Both the position numbers and the translations under genes were made by a program. A stretch of DNA of 64,000 bases from Aliiglaciecola sp041538045 (lineage in GTDB: Bacteria > Pseudomonadota > Gammaproteobacteria > Enterobacterales > Alteromonadaceae), in the NCBI RefSeq assembly GCF_041538045.1, contig NZ_JBGOSE010000009.1:1-64000 (forward strand). The letters run 5' to 3'. This document shows, in pieces, positions 44,223 to 53,274 of this stretch. The notes below the pieces were generated by a model that was not told the DNA's origin, did no database searches, and saw only the letters and a list, made by a program, of their open reading frames with translations. Each line of letters starts with the position of its first letter. The stretch's first letter is position 1.

Positions 44223-44900
44223 TTATCCTGCTAACATCAATTCAAGTCGAGCACCGACTCGTTCAGCTGTGTCGGCTAACCCACCGACTAATTCAATGAT
44301 GTTGTATAAGAACATAACATCTACAGGATTCATTCCAGATTCCAATTTCATTAGAGAACTGCGCATGTTTATTTGCATGCTATCTGTCTCATCTTCAATC
44401 TCATCTAGTTGAGCTATCATTCTCTCAACCAGATCAACTTCTCTACCTTTAAAGCCTGCTTCCAACAATTCATCTAATTCATTGATGACGTTTTTAGCTT
44501 GAGATGAAGCATCCAGACATCTAAGCAAATAAGCATTAAATGACTCCTGCAATGATTCGGGAATCTGTAATTGACGACCAATTATACGACCAGAAATATC
44601 TTTCGCTTTATTGGCTAATTTATCTTGCTGAGTTATCAAGGCGAGAATGTCTTGACGTTGAATAGGCATAAACAAACCCGTAGGTAAGTTAGTCCTTAAT
44701 TCACGTTTAACCTTATCGGCTTGTTTTTCCAGTTGAGATATTTGTTGTTGCACTTCCTCTGCACGAGTCCATTCGCTTTGGTAAACATGAGTAAAGAATA
44801 CAGCGAGTAATTGAGTACACTGATCGACCAGATCAATATGATCTTCAATCGGCTTCAGTGGTGATTTGGCAAATACACCAAGAAATGAGTTTGTTGACAT
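44223..44900 (-). CDS. PhoU-like DUF47 (TIGR00153) protein
   Basis: A 225-residue helical protein of the DUF47 family, distant relatives of PhoU that accompany PiT transporters and are thought to control them. It begins NSFLGVFAKSPLKPIEDHIDLV and has the characteristic helix SEWTRAEEVQQQISQLEKQADKVKREL, RQDILALITQQDKLANKAKDI and the DEIEDETDSMQINMRSSL segment. It is the first gene of the DUF47-pit unit, and a Pho box precedes it. Confidence 0.9.
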   Translation of the reverse strand: MSTNSFLGVFAKSPLKPIEDHIDLVDQCTQLLAVFFTHVYQSEWTRAEEVQQQISQLEKQADKVKRELRTNLPTGLFMPIQRQDILALITQQDKLANKAKDISGRIIGRQLQIPESLQESFNAYLLRCLDASSQAKNVINELDELLEAGFKGREVDLVERMIAQLDEIEDETDSMQINMRSSLMKLESGMNPVDVMFLYNIIELVGGLADTAERVGARLELMLAG

Positions 44901-44971
44901 TATATATCTCTAAAATAATCGATTAGTCAATCCAGAAGCCTGAATCATACGCGAAAGACTAACCCGTTTAT

Positions 44972-44989
44972 ATGACATTTTTATGACGA
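44972..44989 (-). promoter_or_regulatory. Pho box upstream of the DUF47-pit operon
   Basis: On the minus strand TCGTCATAAAAATGTCAT contains two GTCAT half-sites spaced 11 bases apart and agrees with the PhoB consensus CTGTCATAAAACTGTCAT at 15 of 18 positions by my hand count. A third, weaker half-site follows (ATAAAC). A TATGAT -10 candidate lies at 44944-44949, downstream. This suggests PhoB control of the PiT genes. Confidence 0.78.
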
Positions 44990-45093
44990 CTCTGAAACCC
45001 TTTGAATAAAAGGGGTTTATAGAAAAATCATAAAATCGAAAGCGCTTAAAAATAACTCAATTGACGATAAAAATACTCTCACTAAATTTATGG

Positions 45094-45771
45094 CTAAATT
45101 TCTCGATTATCAGAACCTTCAACTAAAAATATGACGTATTCGCATACATTCTTACATCTATCGCCAATACGTTCAAAAGAACGCAACGCCCAAAGTACTT
45201 CTAACCAATTTTCTAACTCATCAGAATGCTGCTGCATTTCTAAAATAGTAATACTCAATAAATCTTTATATTGTGCATCAATTGTCTCGTCATTTTGATA
45301 GGTTTGCTGGGCCGCTTCTAAATCGAGCCTAGCAAATGCATCTAGGGTATCTTTAAGCATGTCTAGTACATGCTCACCTATGACTAGCATACTGGATTTA
45401 AGGGATTCAGAATCCGGTACATTGGAATGAGAGATAAGTTTAGCGACGCGCTCTATTTCATCTCCCATGCGTTCAATATCTGCAGTCGCCTTGGCAATTG
45501 TCATAATTAAACGTAAATCACTAGCGGTTGGATGACGCCGAGCAATAATTCGCATGCACTCTTCATTAATCTGAATTTCCATGGAATTAATTTCTCTATC
45601 ATTAATGACCACTTTTTCAGCTAAACCCGCATTATTTGTTTTTAACGCGTGCAAGGTATCGCTAAGTTGTTGCTCTAGCAAGCCCCCCATAGTTAAGACC
45701 GAGTTTTTAAGATCTTCAAGTTCTTTATTAAAACCGACTGAAATGTGGGTATTAATTTCTATGTAAGCCAT
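45094..45771 (-). CDS. phoU: Phosphate signalling protein PhoU
   Basis: A 225-residue PhoU, made of two tandem three-helix repeats with the ExxxD metal-cluster motifs (EINSMEIQINEECMRIIARRHPTASDLR, ERMGDEIERVAKL, ERIGDRCKNVCEYVIFLVEG). It links the Pst transporter to the PhoR kinase and represses the Pho regulon when phosphate is ample. It is the last gene of the pstC-pstA-pstB-phoU unit, 12 bases after pstB. Confidence 0.95.
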   Translation of the reverse strand: MAYIEINTHISVGFNKELEDLKNSVLTMGGLLEQQLSDTLHALKTNNAGLAEKVVINDREINSMEIQINEECMRIIARRHPTASDLRLIMTIAKATADIERMGDEIERVAKLISHSNVPDSESLKSSMLVIGEHVLDMLKDTLDAFARLDLEAAQQTYQNDETIDAQYKDLLSITILEMQQHSDELENWLEVLWALRSFERIGDRCKNVCEYVIFLVEGSDNREI

Positions 45772-45783
45772 TGCTCGGTGTTC

Positions 45784-46590
45784 CTACCCGTATCGTCCGG
45801 TTATGTAAGATTCAGTTTGCTTGCGTTTCGGCATTGTGAACAAACTATCACTGTCAGAATATTCTATAATCTTACCTTCATGTATAAATGCAGTATAGTC
45901 AGAAACCCTTGCTGCTTGCTGCATGTTGTGTGTCACTATGATAACGGTATGCTGCTTTTTCAATTGATTCAATAGCTCTTCGATATGCAACGTGGCCAAA
46001 GGATCTAATGCTGAGGTGGGTTCGTCAAGTAACAATATCTCAGGCTTTAAAGCCAAAGCTCGAGCAATCACCATACGCTGTTGTTGACCGCCAGAGAGGG
46101 TCAATGCTGACTCGAATAATCTATCCCGAACCTCTTTCCACAGTCCAGTTTCACGCAAAGCTTGCTCAACCGCGTCATCTAATTTTCTTCGTTGCTGAAC
46201 ACCTTGAAGTTTTAACCCATAGGCAACATTCTCAAAAACTGACATAGGAAATGGATTTGGCTTTTGAAAAACCATTCCAACCCGTGTGCGCAATGTGGCG
46301 ACATTTTGTTTACGATGATAAATATCATTACCTGAAATCAACACCTGGCCAGACACTTCACAGCCATGCAACAGGTCATTCATACGATTAAAACAGCTAA
46401 TTAAACTTGATTTACCACAGCCACTTTGACCAATCAGTGCTGTCACCTGATTTTTAGGGATCAGCATATTAATGTCTTCAAGTACTTGTTTTTCACCAAA
46501 ATGCAAATTGAGCTTTCTCACTTCAATCGCGGTTTGCTCTGGCGCTAGATTATTGACATCTAATTTGTCATGTTCAAATAGTTTTAACAT
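45784..46590 (-). CDS. pstB: Phosphate ABC transporter ATP-binding protein PstB
   Basis: A 268-residue ABC ATPase. Walker A is LIGQSGCGKSSLISCFNR (about 53-70), the Q-loop and D-loop are normal, the signature is LTLSGGQQQRMVIARALAL, Walker B is ILLLDEPTSALDP, and the switch His is in VIIVTHNMQQAARVSDY. The sequence ends in TESYITGRYG, typical of PstB. Encoded between pstA (13 bases upstream) and phoU; it powers high-affinity phosphate import. Confidence 0.96.
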   Translation of the reverse strand: MLKLFEHDKLDVNNLAPEQTAIEVRKLNLHFGEKQVLEDINMLIPKNQVTALIGQSGCGKSSLISCFNRMNDLLHGCEVSGQVLISGNDIYHRKQNVATLRTRVGMVFQKPNPFPMSVFENVAYGLKLQGVQQRRKLDDAVEQALRETGLWKEVRDRLFESALTLSGGQQQRMVIARALALKPEILLLDEPTSALDPLATLHIEELLNQLKKQHTVIIVTHNMQQAARVSDYTAFIHEGKIIEYSDSDSLFTMPKRKQTESYITGRYG

Positions 46591-46603
46591 GAATTCCTAT
46601 ACT

Positions 46604-48163
46604 CTAATTTTGCGCATATTGTTTACGCAGTCGATTACGAATAAAGATCGCGATTAAGTTTAAACTCAGCACCATCAATAGTAGCAACATACAACAGGCA
46701 AATATAAATGAAGAACCATTGCCGATATTCTGACTGTGGAATGCACCATCATATATTAATACCCCTAAATGCATAAACTGGCGCTGCAAATGCACAAAGG
46801 GAAATTCTGCGTCAATGGGTAACGCTGGCGCAAATTTAACCGCACCAATTAACATTAATGGCGCAACTTCCCCTGCTCCGCGAGCAATGGCTAATATAAC
46901 ACCAGTCATGATGCCAGGACTGGCTATGGGTAGAATCATCTTAAAGATAGTTTCTGCTTGAGTTGCGCCAAGGGCATAACTACCATCACGAAGAGATTGG
47001 GGTACCCTGCGTAACCCTTCTTCTGTTGCCACAATAACAACAGGCAAGGTCAAAATAGCCATGGTTAATGATGCCCAAAATATTCCTGGAGCCCCGAATG
47101 TGGCGGCAGGCAAGTCATCAGAAAACAATAGCTTGTCAATATTTGCACCAACCACGTAAACAAAAAAGCCTAAACCAAAAACCCCATAAACTATAGATGG
47201 CACGCCAGCTAAGTTATTTACTGAAATCCGGATAAGCGCTGTCATCTTATTTCGCGGCGCATATTCGTGCAAATACACTGCCGCTAACACGCCAAATGGC
47301 GTCACGAATATAGTCATCAACAACACCATTACGATGGTGCCAAATAGCGCAGGAAAAACCCCACCTGAGGTATTATTTAACTTAGGAGAGTCGCTAATAA
47401 AAACAGCAAATGCAGATATTGCGGAGAGCATTTTATCTGTTAATCCCATGGAGTTTGGAAAACTCACCTCACTAATTTCGCGCATATTCAACGAATAAAT
47501 ACTACCATCGGCAAATGCTACATTAAGCGCAAAGCCCGCGAGTTCTTGCTCTACTTCTTCTAACCTATTCTGTAATTCATAAAAACGTTTTGATAACTTA
47601 ACTCGGGCAGGAGCATCGGCTTTAACGCCTCTTCGGTCCAAACTCGCCAGTGCGCGGTGAATATCAGCCAATTCGCCTTTACGAATTAATTCGGTGGATG
47701 CAATTAATTTAACAATGTTGCCTTGGACTGCCTCAAACGCGTGCATACCTAAGGTATTTCCAGTGGCATCGTTAATTGAAGCCACTTTAGCAATGACGGT
47801 CCCGCCATTATTTAATTCAATAATGGCAACATCCGGACTAATTTCAGTGCTGATAATGCTCGATTGTTTGAGGGTAAGTTGACCACTAAAGAGTTGTTGC
47901 GCAGATGAAAAACGGTAATGCATTATTTCTTCGCCAACACGCATTGTCTTTGCATCTAGCTTTACATATTGGGTCTGATAACTACCATTTGGTTGCTGAA
48001 AAATAATAGTCTGTATGCTTTGTGGCCAGAAAAAAGTGCCTCCACGGACTAGGATGAAAAATGAAAGGGCGATTAAAACCAACACTAAAAAGCCAGCCAC
48101 CGCAGCGGTTAAACTGGTGACCATGGACTGTTTTTGTTCGTGATTAAACTTACCATTAACCAT
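46604..48163 (-). CDS. pstA: Phosphate ABC transporter permease PstA (long form)
   Basis: A 519-residue permease, much longer than E. coli PstA (296). An N-terminal membrane helix (about 18-42) is followed by about 200 residues of periplasmic sequence (PNGSYQTQYVKLDAKTMRVGEEIMHYR and so on), and then a normal BPD-type permease domain (from about 270: FPALFGTIVMVLLMTIFVTPFGVLAAVYLHEYA, the EAA loop EEGLRRVPQSLRDGSYALGATQAETIFKMILP). Long forms are known from marine gammaproteobacteria. It overlaps the end of pstC by eight bases. Confidence 0.93.
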   Translation of the reverse strand: MVNGKFNHEQKQSMVTSLTAAVAGFLVLVLIALSFFILVRGGTFFWPQSIQTIIFQQPNGSYQTQYVKLDAKTMRVGEEIMHYRFSSAQQLFSGQLTLKQSSIISTEISPDVAIIELNNGGTVIAKVASINDATGNTLGMHAFEAVQGNIVKLIASTELIRKGELADIHRALASLDRRGVKADAPARVKLSKRFYELQNRLEEVEQELAGFALNVAFADGSIYSLNMREISEVSFPNSMGLTDKMLSAISAFAVFISDSPKLNNTSGGVFPALFGTIVMVLLMTIFVTPFGVLAAVYLHEYAPRNKMTALIRISVNNLAGVPSIVYGVFGLGFFVYVVGANIDKLLFSDDLPAATFGAPGIFWASLTMAILTLPVVIVATEEGLRRVPQSLRDGSYALGATQAETIFKMILPIASPGIMTGVILAIARGAGEVAPLMLIGAVKFAPALPIDAEFPFVHLQRQFMHLGVLIYDGAFHSQNIGNGSSFIFACCMLLLLMVLSLNLIAIFIRNRLRKQYAQN

Positions 48164-50399
48164 GTTGATAGTTTTTCCTTAACCACTGACGGAGTAACTC
48201 AGCAAAAGTATTTAAAACAAAGGTAAATAAAAATAAAACTAAGCCGGTTAAGAACAAAATTTGGTAATGGCTACTGCCGACTTCGGCTTCTGGCATTTCA
48301 ATGGCTAGGTTTGCGGTTAAGGTGCGTAAACCAGACAACAAATTCCAATCTGCAACAGGCGTGTTACCGGTCACCATCAACACGATCATGGTTTCGCCGA
48401 ATGCTCGTCCTAACCCTAAAGCAATGGCGCTTAAAATCCCTGGATAAGCCAAAATCAACACCACTTTGCGTAAGGTTTGTAAATGGGTTGCCCCTAACGC
48501 AGAAGAAGCTTGTTTTAAGCTATTAGGCACTTCATAAATAGCATCTTCAGCAAGTGAATAAATGCTGGGTACTATGGCTATTCCCAACGCCAAGGCGACG
48601 ACGAGTGTATTTTTGTTAATATTTTCCAAGGCATCTATTGGCAATAACCAATGTCCATGTAAATTTGCGCTTGCCAACGACATAGCATCGCTAACCGAAT
48701 AAACAAACAATCCTAAACCAATCAGTAAAATACTGGCGATAGGTAGCTCCCACCCTTGCTTGAAGCGCTGCGGCAAACGCTCCACCATAGGTTGATGCAA
48801 AAGAGCAAACAGCAATAAAACAAGAGGGAGCAGCAATACAAACAACAATAGGGAAAGGATAAATTGCTCTGCTAAAGGGGCTAACCAAATTGCGGCAATA
48901 AAACCTAGAACAACAGATGGAATTGCTTCCAGTACTTCGATGCTAGGTTTAATCCAGTTACGTAACCTTTGCGGAGCAAAGAAGCCGGTATAAATGGCTG
49001 CACAGACCGCTAATGGAACAGCAATTAAAAGGGCTAGAAAAGACGCCTTTAAACTACCAATCACTAAGGGGACTAAGCTAAATTTAGTTTCATGATAGTC
49101 CGCCGCGGAAGTGGTTTGCCAAACATAATCGGATTGAGGATAACCTTCATAACTATTTGCCCCCCACAAAGATTGCATGGTGTTCACAGCGGAAATTGAC
49201 TCAACGTCCCAAACATAAAGGTTATTACCAAGCGCCGAATAGAAAAGGTTTTGACTTAATAAGACTTGATTACTGATGTTCTGAGTGAATAGCTCGCTTA
49301 CTTGTTCCCCAGTCACATAATTGATCACCTTCAACTGATTTTTGATATCAACAATAAAAGCGGCATTTTCGGATTGGTGAATTAGAATATTTTGCGGCTG
49401 CTGTTCACTAACAATAGAATACATGGGCTGAAATACTAACTGCCCTTGGGTGTTAGCTATACTCCATTTTTGCAGCGTTTTGTCTTGCAATCCCACAAAC
49501 AATGAACGTTGGCTGGGAAATACATTTAAGCTACTGATGGTTTGATCAAAAGCAATATTATTTACCCTACCGCTGCTGATGTCATGAGTAGAGAGTTTGC
49601 TATCGGTCACATATACAAACTGACCAATTCGCGGCAGCAATAAGAGCTGGCTAGCTCGTTTAATCGCAACAACATCGATTTCATTTTTGCTGCGTCTATC
49701 AATGCTATACACTTTGTATGCTTGTCCTTGTTGGACCGATAACATGATAGTGTTGAGAGACAGTTGGAAGTCAAACTCATCAATTTCAACAAAATGATCC
49801 ACTTCAGTAACAGCCAGTGTCATCTCTAGTTCTGGGAATAAGTCTTTATTAACTTGGCTCAGCTTTTCAATACGCAAGATGCCAGAGTGACTCAATATAG
49901 CCAGATACAATTGGCCATCGTAAGCTTTTACCTTTATTTGATCGGTGCAAAGCAATGGCACAATTTTACTTTTAATCAGACTAGGATCTGCCTTTTGTTC
50001 TGATAAAGCGTAAAAATTTAAGCGACAATCTTCATCCAAGGTAACTAAAGGTACGGAATTAATTACATCACCAAGGTATAAAATACTCTCATCGGGGAAA
50101 ATAGAAAGTTGGTTTTTAGGGCTAATACTCACATTGCCAGCCAATGGCAATACTTGAATTACCAATTGCCAAAGCAATAGTCCCAGAGTCAGCAAAACCA
50201 ACCACCCAGACGTTGCGATTGCGCCAGCGACTAAACGATTTTTTGCTTTCCTTAAGCGCGCGACTTTCACCGTTTGGGTATTGCTAGACGATGATTCATC
50301 AATTGGTGACTGACCCACAAAACTAACCCTGCTTTTAAAATTGTGCTTAGTGTAATGGATATATCCCAACAGGCAAGTGACAATCTTTTCAGTCAGCAC
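48156..50399 (-). CDS. pstC: Phosphate ABC transporter permease PstC (long form)
   Basis: A 747-residue permease in the longest reading (E. coli PstC is 319). A membrane helix (about 58-82) leads into a large periplasmic part of about 370 residues with beta-propeller-like repeats, then the permease domain (from about 440: SLVPLVIGSLKASFLALLIAVPLAVCAAIYTGFF, and the EAA loop EDAIYEVPNSLKQASSALGATHLQTLRKV). The GTG at 50399 has GAGG too close to it; a GTG at 50318 is an alternative, so the first 27 residues are doubtful. First gene of pstCAB-phoU; no pstS precedes it. Confidence 0.9.
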   Translation of the reverse strand: MLTEKIVTCLLGYIHYTKHNFKSRVSFVGQSPIDESSSSNTQTVKVARLRKAKNRLVAGAIATSGWLVLLTLGLLLWQLVIQVLPLAGNVSISPKNQLSIFPDESILYLGDVINSVPLVTLDEDCRLNFYALSEQKADPSLIKSKIVPLLCTDQIKVKAYDGQLYLAILSHSGILRIEKLSQVNKDLFPELEMTLAVTEVDHFVEIDEFDFQLSLNTIMLSVQQGQAYKVYSIDRRSKNEIDVVAIKRASQLLLLPRIGQFVYVTDSKLSTHDISSGRVNNIAFDQTISSLNVFPSQRSLFVGLQDKTLQKWSIANTQGQLVFQPMYSIVSEQQPQNILIHQSENAAFIVDIKNQLKVINYVTGEQVSELFTQNISNQVLLSQNLFYSALGNNLYVWDVESISAVNTMQSLWGANSYEGYPQSDYVWQTTSAADYHETKFSLVPLVIGSLKASFLALLIAVPLAVCAAIYTGFFAPQRLRNWIKPSIEVLEAIPSVVLGFIAAIWLAPLAEQFILSLLLFVLLLPLVLLLFALLHQPMVERLPQRFKQGWELPIASILLIGLGLFVYSVSDAMSLASANLHGHWLLPIDALENINKNTLVVALALGIAIVPSIYSLAEDAIYEVPNSLKQASSALGATHLQTLRKVVLILAYPGILSAIALGLGRAFGETMIVLMVTGNTPVADWNLLSGLRTLTANLAIEMPEAEVGSSHYQILFLTGLVLFLFTFVLNTFAELLRQWLRKNYQHG

Positions 50400-50565
50400 A
50401 CCTCAGTTTGATCAACTCATGATTTTAATAAGCTCAATCAAAACACTGATTAATTTACGAATTATCATATGATTAGGCTATGATATTAACTCAGGTGAAA
50501 ATTAAACCTATCAGAAATGGCTCTGTAGGTATAACTCTAATTAGTTAAGTCGAAGGGGTGTTCCA
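50400..50565. promoter_or_regulatory. Divergent pstC / gcvR-like intergenic region
   Basis: This 166-base gap must hold promoters for the minus-strand pst operon and the plus-strand gcvR-like gene. I looked for GTCAT or ATGAC half-sites and found none, so there is no obvious Pho box here, in contrast to the one upstream of the DUF47-pit operon. Confidence 0.4.
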
Positions 50566-51069
50566 ATGAAACCGATAATTTTAACTTTAATCGGAAAAGA
50601 TAAACCTGGACTTGTCGTGTCACTCGCGCAAAAAGTCTATTCCTTAGGGGGAAACTGGTTAGCGAGTAACTTTTCATATATGGGGGGGCATTTTGCAGGG
50701 TTTGTTGAGGTGGATATTCCGGTTGAAAACCATGACACTTTGATGGATTTTTTACAAAAGCATCCAGATTTAACTATCCACTCTGTCAGTGCTGACAATG
50801 AATCAAATGATAAACCTGATATCGTAGAGATTGATATTATGGGTAATGACAAACCCGGCATAGTGCAAGAACTCACAGCAACCTTGAACCGCTTTAATAT
50901 CAATATCATCAAATTTGAATCCAGTTGCCAAAGTGCGCCTAATTGGGGCAGTTTATTGTTTAAGGCCCATGCAGTTGTGGCTATTCCAGAGGGGTTTCAA
51001 CTTGATGAACTGTCTGAAGCCCTAGAAGATATTGCCAACGATTTAATTGTTGATGTTGATTTAAGGTAA
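50566..51069 (+). CDS. GcvR-like protein with two ACT domains
   Basis: A 167-residue protein made of two ACT-type ligand-binding domains (KPIILTLIGKDKPGLVVSLAQKVYSLGGNWLASNFSYMGGHF, and PDIVEIDIMGNDKPGIVQELTATLNRFNINI). It matches the glycine cleavage system regulator GcvR family, which in E. coli antagonises GcvA. No gcv genes are nearby. An AAGGGG ribosome site lies upstream. It is 96 bases before ppk and may be transcribed with it; a role tied to phosphate is not evident from its sequence. Confidence 0.85.
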   Translation: MKPIILTLIGKDKPGLVVSLAQKVYSLGGNWLASNFSYMGGHFAGFVEVDIPVENHDTLMDFLQKHPDLTIHSVSADNESNDKPDIVEIDIMGNDKPGIVQELTATLNRFNINIIKFESSCQSAPNWGSLLFKAHAVVAIPEGFQLDELSEALEDIANDLIVDVDLR

Positions 51070-51102
51070 TAATTTCCAATGAAATTACGCAAATTAACAA
51101 AA

Positions 51103-51110
51103 CTGTCATA
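51103..51110 (+). promoter_or_regulatory. Possible Pho half-box upstream of ppk
   Basis: CTGTCATA matches the first half of the PhoB consensus, but no second half-site is found 11 bases on (ACAATGG). PhoB control of ppk is plausible biologically; the sequence support is weak. Confidence 0.35.
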
Positions 51111-51165
51111 CAAACAATGGAACATTCCATCCTATTGAAATCGAGCAAGAAAAATCAGGTAACTA

Positions 51166-53229
51166 ATGTATCCAGAACAAATCTATTATCCCAAAGAACT
51201 CAGCTGGCTTTCATTTAACGAACGTGTGTTGCAAGAAGCCGCTGATCAACATAATCCGATAGTTGAAAGAATTCGATTCTTAGGCATTTACTCCAGCAAT
51301 ATGGATGAGTTTTATCGGGTCAGAGTAGCAGAAGTAAAGCGCTTAATTTATATCCATCTAGAAGAAGGAAATGAAAAAGCGGCAGAAAACACCAAGTTGT
51401 TAATGGAAAAAATTCAAAACAAAGTGGTAGATTTAACGGATAACTTTGAAAAAGTATACGATGATGTTGTACAAGGTCTTAAACGCTACAACATTTATAT
51501 TGTAGACAAAAATCAACTCACACCATACCAACACCAATGGCTAACCAACTATTTTAAAAACAAGATTTTACGCCATATTGCACCTATCTTACTTCACAAA
51601 AAAGTAAATCTTGTAGACCGCCTGAATGACTTTGGTACTTATTTGTATGTAGCCATTTATAAAAAAGATCGGGCAACCAAATATGCAACCATCGAGTTAC
51701 CGACAGAAGCTATGTCCCGCTTCATTCAAATTCCACCAGAAAAAAGCCGCAAAAAGAAGCACATCATATTAATTGATGATGTGATTCAGCTGTGCTTAAC
51801 CATTGTGTTCAAAGGCTTTATTGAATTTGATGAGTTGGAAGCCTATTCTTTTAAAGTTACCCGAGACTCAGAGTACTCAATCAATGATGAGATAGATGAA
51901 AGTTTCGTTGAGAAAATGTCTGAAAGTATGAAGCAACGCTTAATCGCTGAGCCTGTCAGGGTTATCTACGATGCTGATATGCCCGAAGAAATGCTTAAAA
52001 ACCTGAAAAAGCGACTTAAAATAAGTTCTTTTGATAGTTTGATTGCTGGCGGAGCCTATCGGAATTTCAAAGATTTTATCGGCTTTCCGAATGTGGGTAG
52101 AAACTATTTAGAGAATCCACCTTTACCGGCAATAAATACGCGTTTATTTACTGATTTCGACACCGCTTTTGATGCCATAAAACACAAAGATATTTTACTT
52201 TACTATCCGTATCATCGTTTTTTACATTTTACCGAATTTGTTCGCCAAGCGGCATTTGACCCGAGTGTTAAACATATTCGTCTAAATATTTATCGGGTAG
52301 CGAATAAGTCGCGCATTGTGAACTCACTTATCGATGCTGTGGATAACGGTAAAACAGTGACCGTTGTGGTTGAACTACGAGCCCGTTTTGATGAAGAAGC
52401 GAACATCGAATGGTCTAAAACCATGACAGATGCTGGGATCAGAGTAGTATTAGGCTCTCCTTCGTTCAAGATCCACAGTAAGTTATGCGTGGTCAGTCGT
52501 GAAGAAAAAGGTGAGCTTGTTCATTATTCTCATTTCGGTACGGGCAACTTTAATGAAAAAACCGCCAAAATTTATACCGACTTTAGCCTCTTTACCCGTA
52601 ACCAAGAATTAGCCCAAGAAGCGATTTGGGTATTTGATTTGATTCAATTACCTTACCGACGGAATAAGTTTCAGCATCTGCAGGTATCGCCTTTAAATGC
52701 ACGTACCAAAATTCAAATTCTAGTACGCCAAGAAATCCAAAATGCCAATGAGGGATTGCCATCGGGTATCACCTTGAAGGTGAATAACCTTGTTGACCAA
52801 CAATTGATTGATGATCTTTATCGAGCAGGTCAAGCAGGTGTAAAGGTGAAAGCCATAGTGCGGGGAATGTGTTCTCTAATTCCTAATATTCCAGGGGTAA
52901 GTGAAAACATTACGATAATCAGTATTGTCGATCGTTTTTTAGAGCACCCTAGAGTGATGGTGTTTACTAACGCTGGGAATCCAAAAGTGTTTATCTCGTC
53001 TGCCGATTGGATGGCTAGAAATATGGATAACCGTATTGAAGTGGGCTGCCCAATTTATGATGATGATCTAAAACAGCAAATTATTCATATTTTAGAACTG
53101 CAACTCAAAGATACGATTAAAGCTCGAGTCATTGATGCTGAACAAAGCAATAACTATGTGAAACGTGGAAATCGAAAAAAATTGCGCTCACAGGTGGAAA
53201 TATATCACTATCTTAAATCACTAGAATAA
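51166..53229 (+). CDS. ppk1: Polyphosphate kinase (PPK1)
   Basis: A 687-residue PPK1, which reversibly makes polyphosphate from ATP; full length (E. coli 688). It begins YYPKELSWLSFNERVLQEAAD and has the conserved SSNMDEFYRVRVAE. The catalytic His lies in HYSHFGTGNFNEKTAKIYTD and the second His in KIHSKLCVVSR. C-terminal motifs include VRGMCSLIPNIPGVSENI and NAGNPKVFISSADWMARNMDNRIEVG. It is followed 45 bases later by ppx, the usual pair. Confidence 0.97.
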   Translation: MYPEQIYYPKELSWLSFNERVLQEAADQHNPIVERIRFLGIYSSNMDEFYRVRVAEVKRLIYIHLEEGNEKAAENTKLLMEKIQNKVVDLTDNFEKVYDDVVQGLKRYNIYIVDKNQLTPYQHQWLTNYFKNKILRHIAPILLHKKVNLVDRLNDFGTYLYVAIYKKDRATKYATIELPTEAMSRFIQIPPEKSRKKKHIILIDDVIQLCLTIVFKGFIEFDELEAYSFKVTRDSEYSINDEIDESFVEKMSESMKQRLIAEPVRVIYDADMPEEMLKNLKKRLKISSFDSLIAGGAYRNFKDFIGFPNVGRNYLENPPLPAINTRLFTDFDTAFDAIKHKDILLYYPYHRFLHFTEFVRQAAFDPSVKHIRLNIYRVANKSRIVNSLIDAVDNGKTVTVVVELRARFDEEANIEWSKTMTDAGIRVVLGSPSFKIHSKLCVVSREEKGELVHYSHFGTGNFNEKTAKIYTDFSLFTRNQELAQEAIWVFDLIQLPYRRNKFQHLQVSPLNARTKIQILVRQEIQNANEGLPSGITLKVNNLVDQQLIDDLYRAGQAGVKVKAIVRGMCSLIPNIPGVSENITIISIVDRFLEHPRVMVFTNAGNPKVFISSADWMARNMDNRIEVGCPIYDDDLKQQIIHILELQLKDTIKARVIDAEQSNNYVKRGNRKKLRSQVEIYHYLKSLE

Positions 53230-53274
53230 TACACTATATTGTGTAACCAGCCGCGTTGAGGAAATATGAAATAG

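Noticed and set aside
51103..51120. A full Pho box before ppk
   Set aside because: Only the first half-site matches; the expected second repeat 11 bases on is absent.
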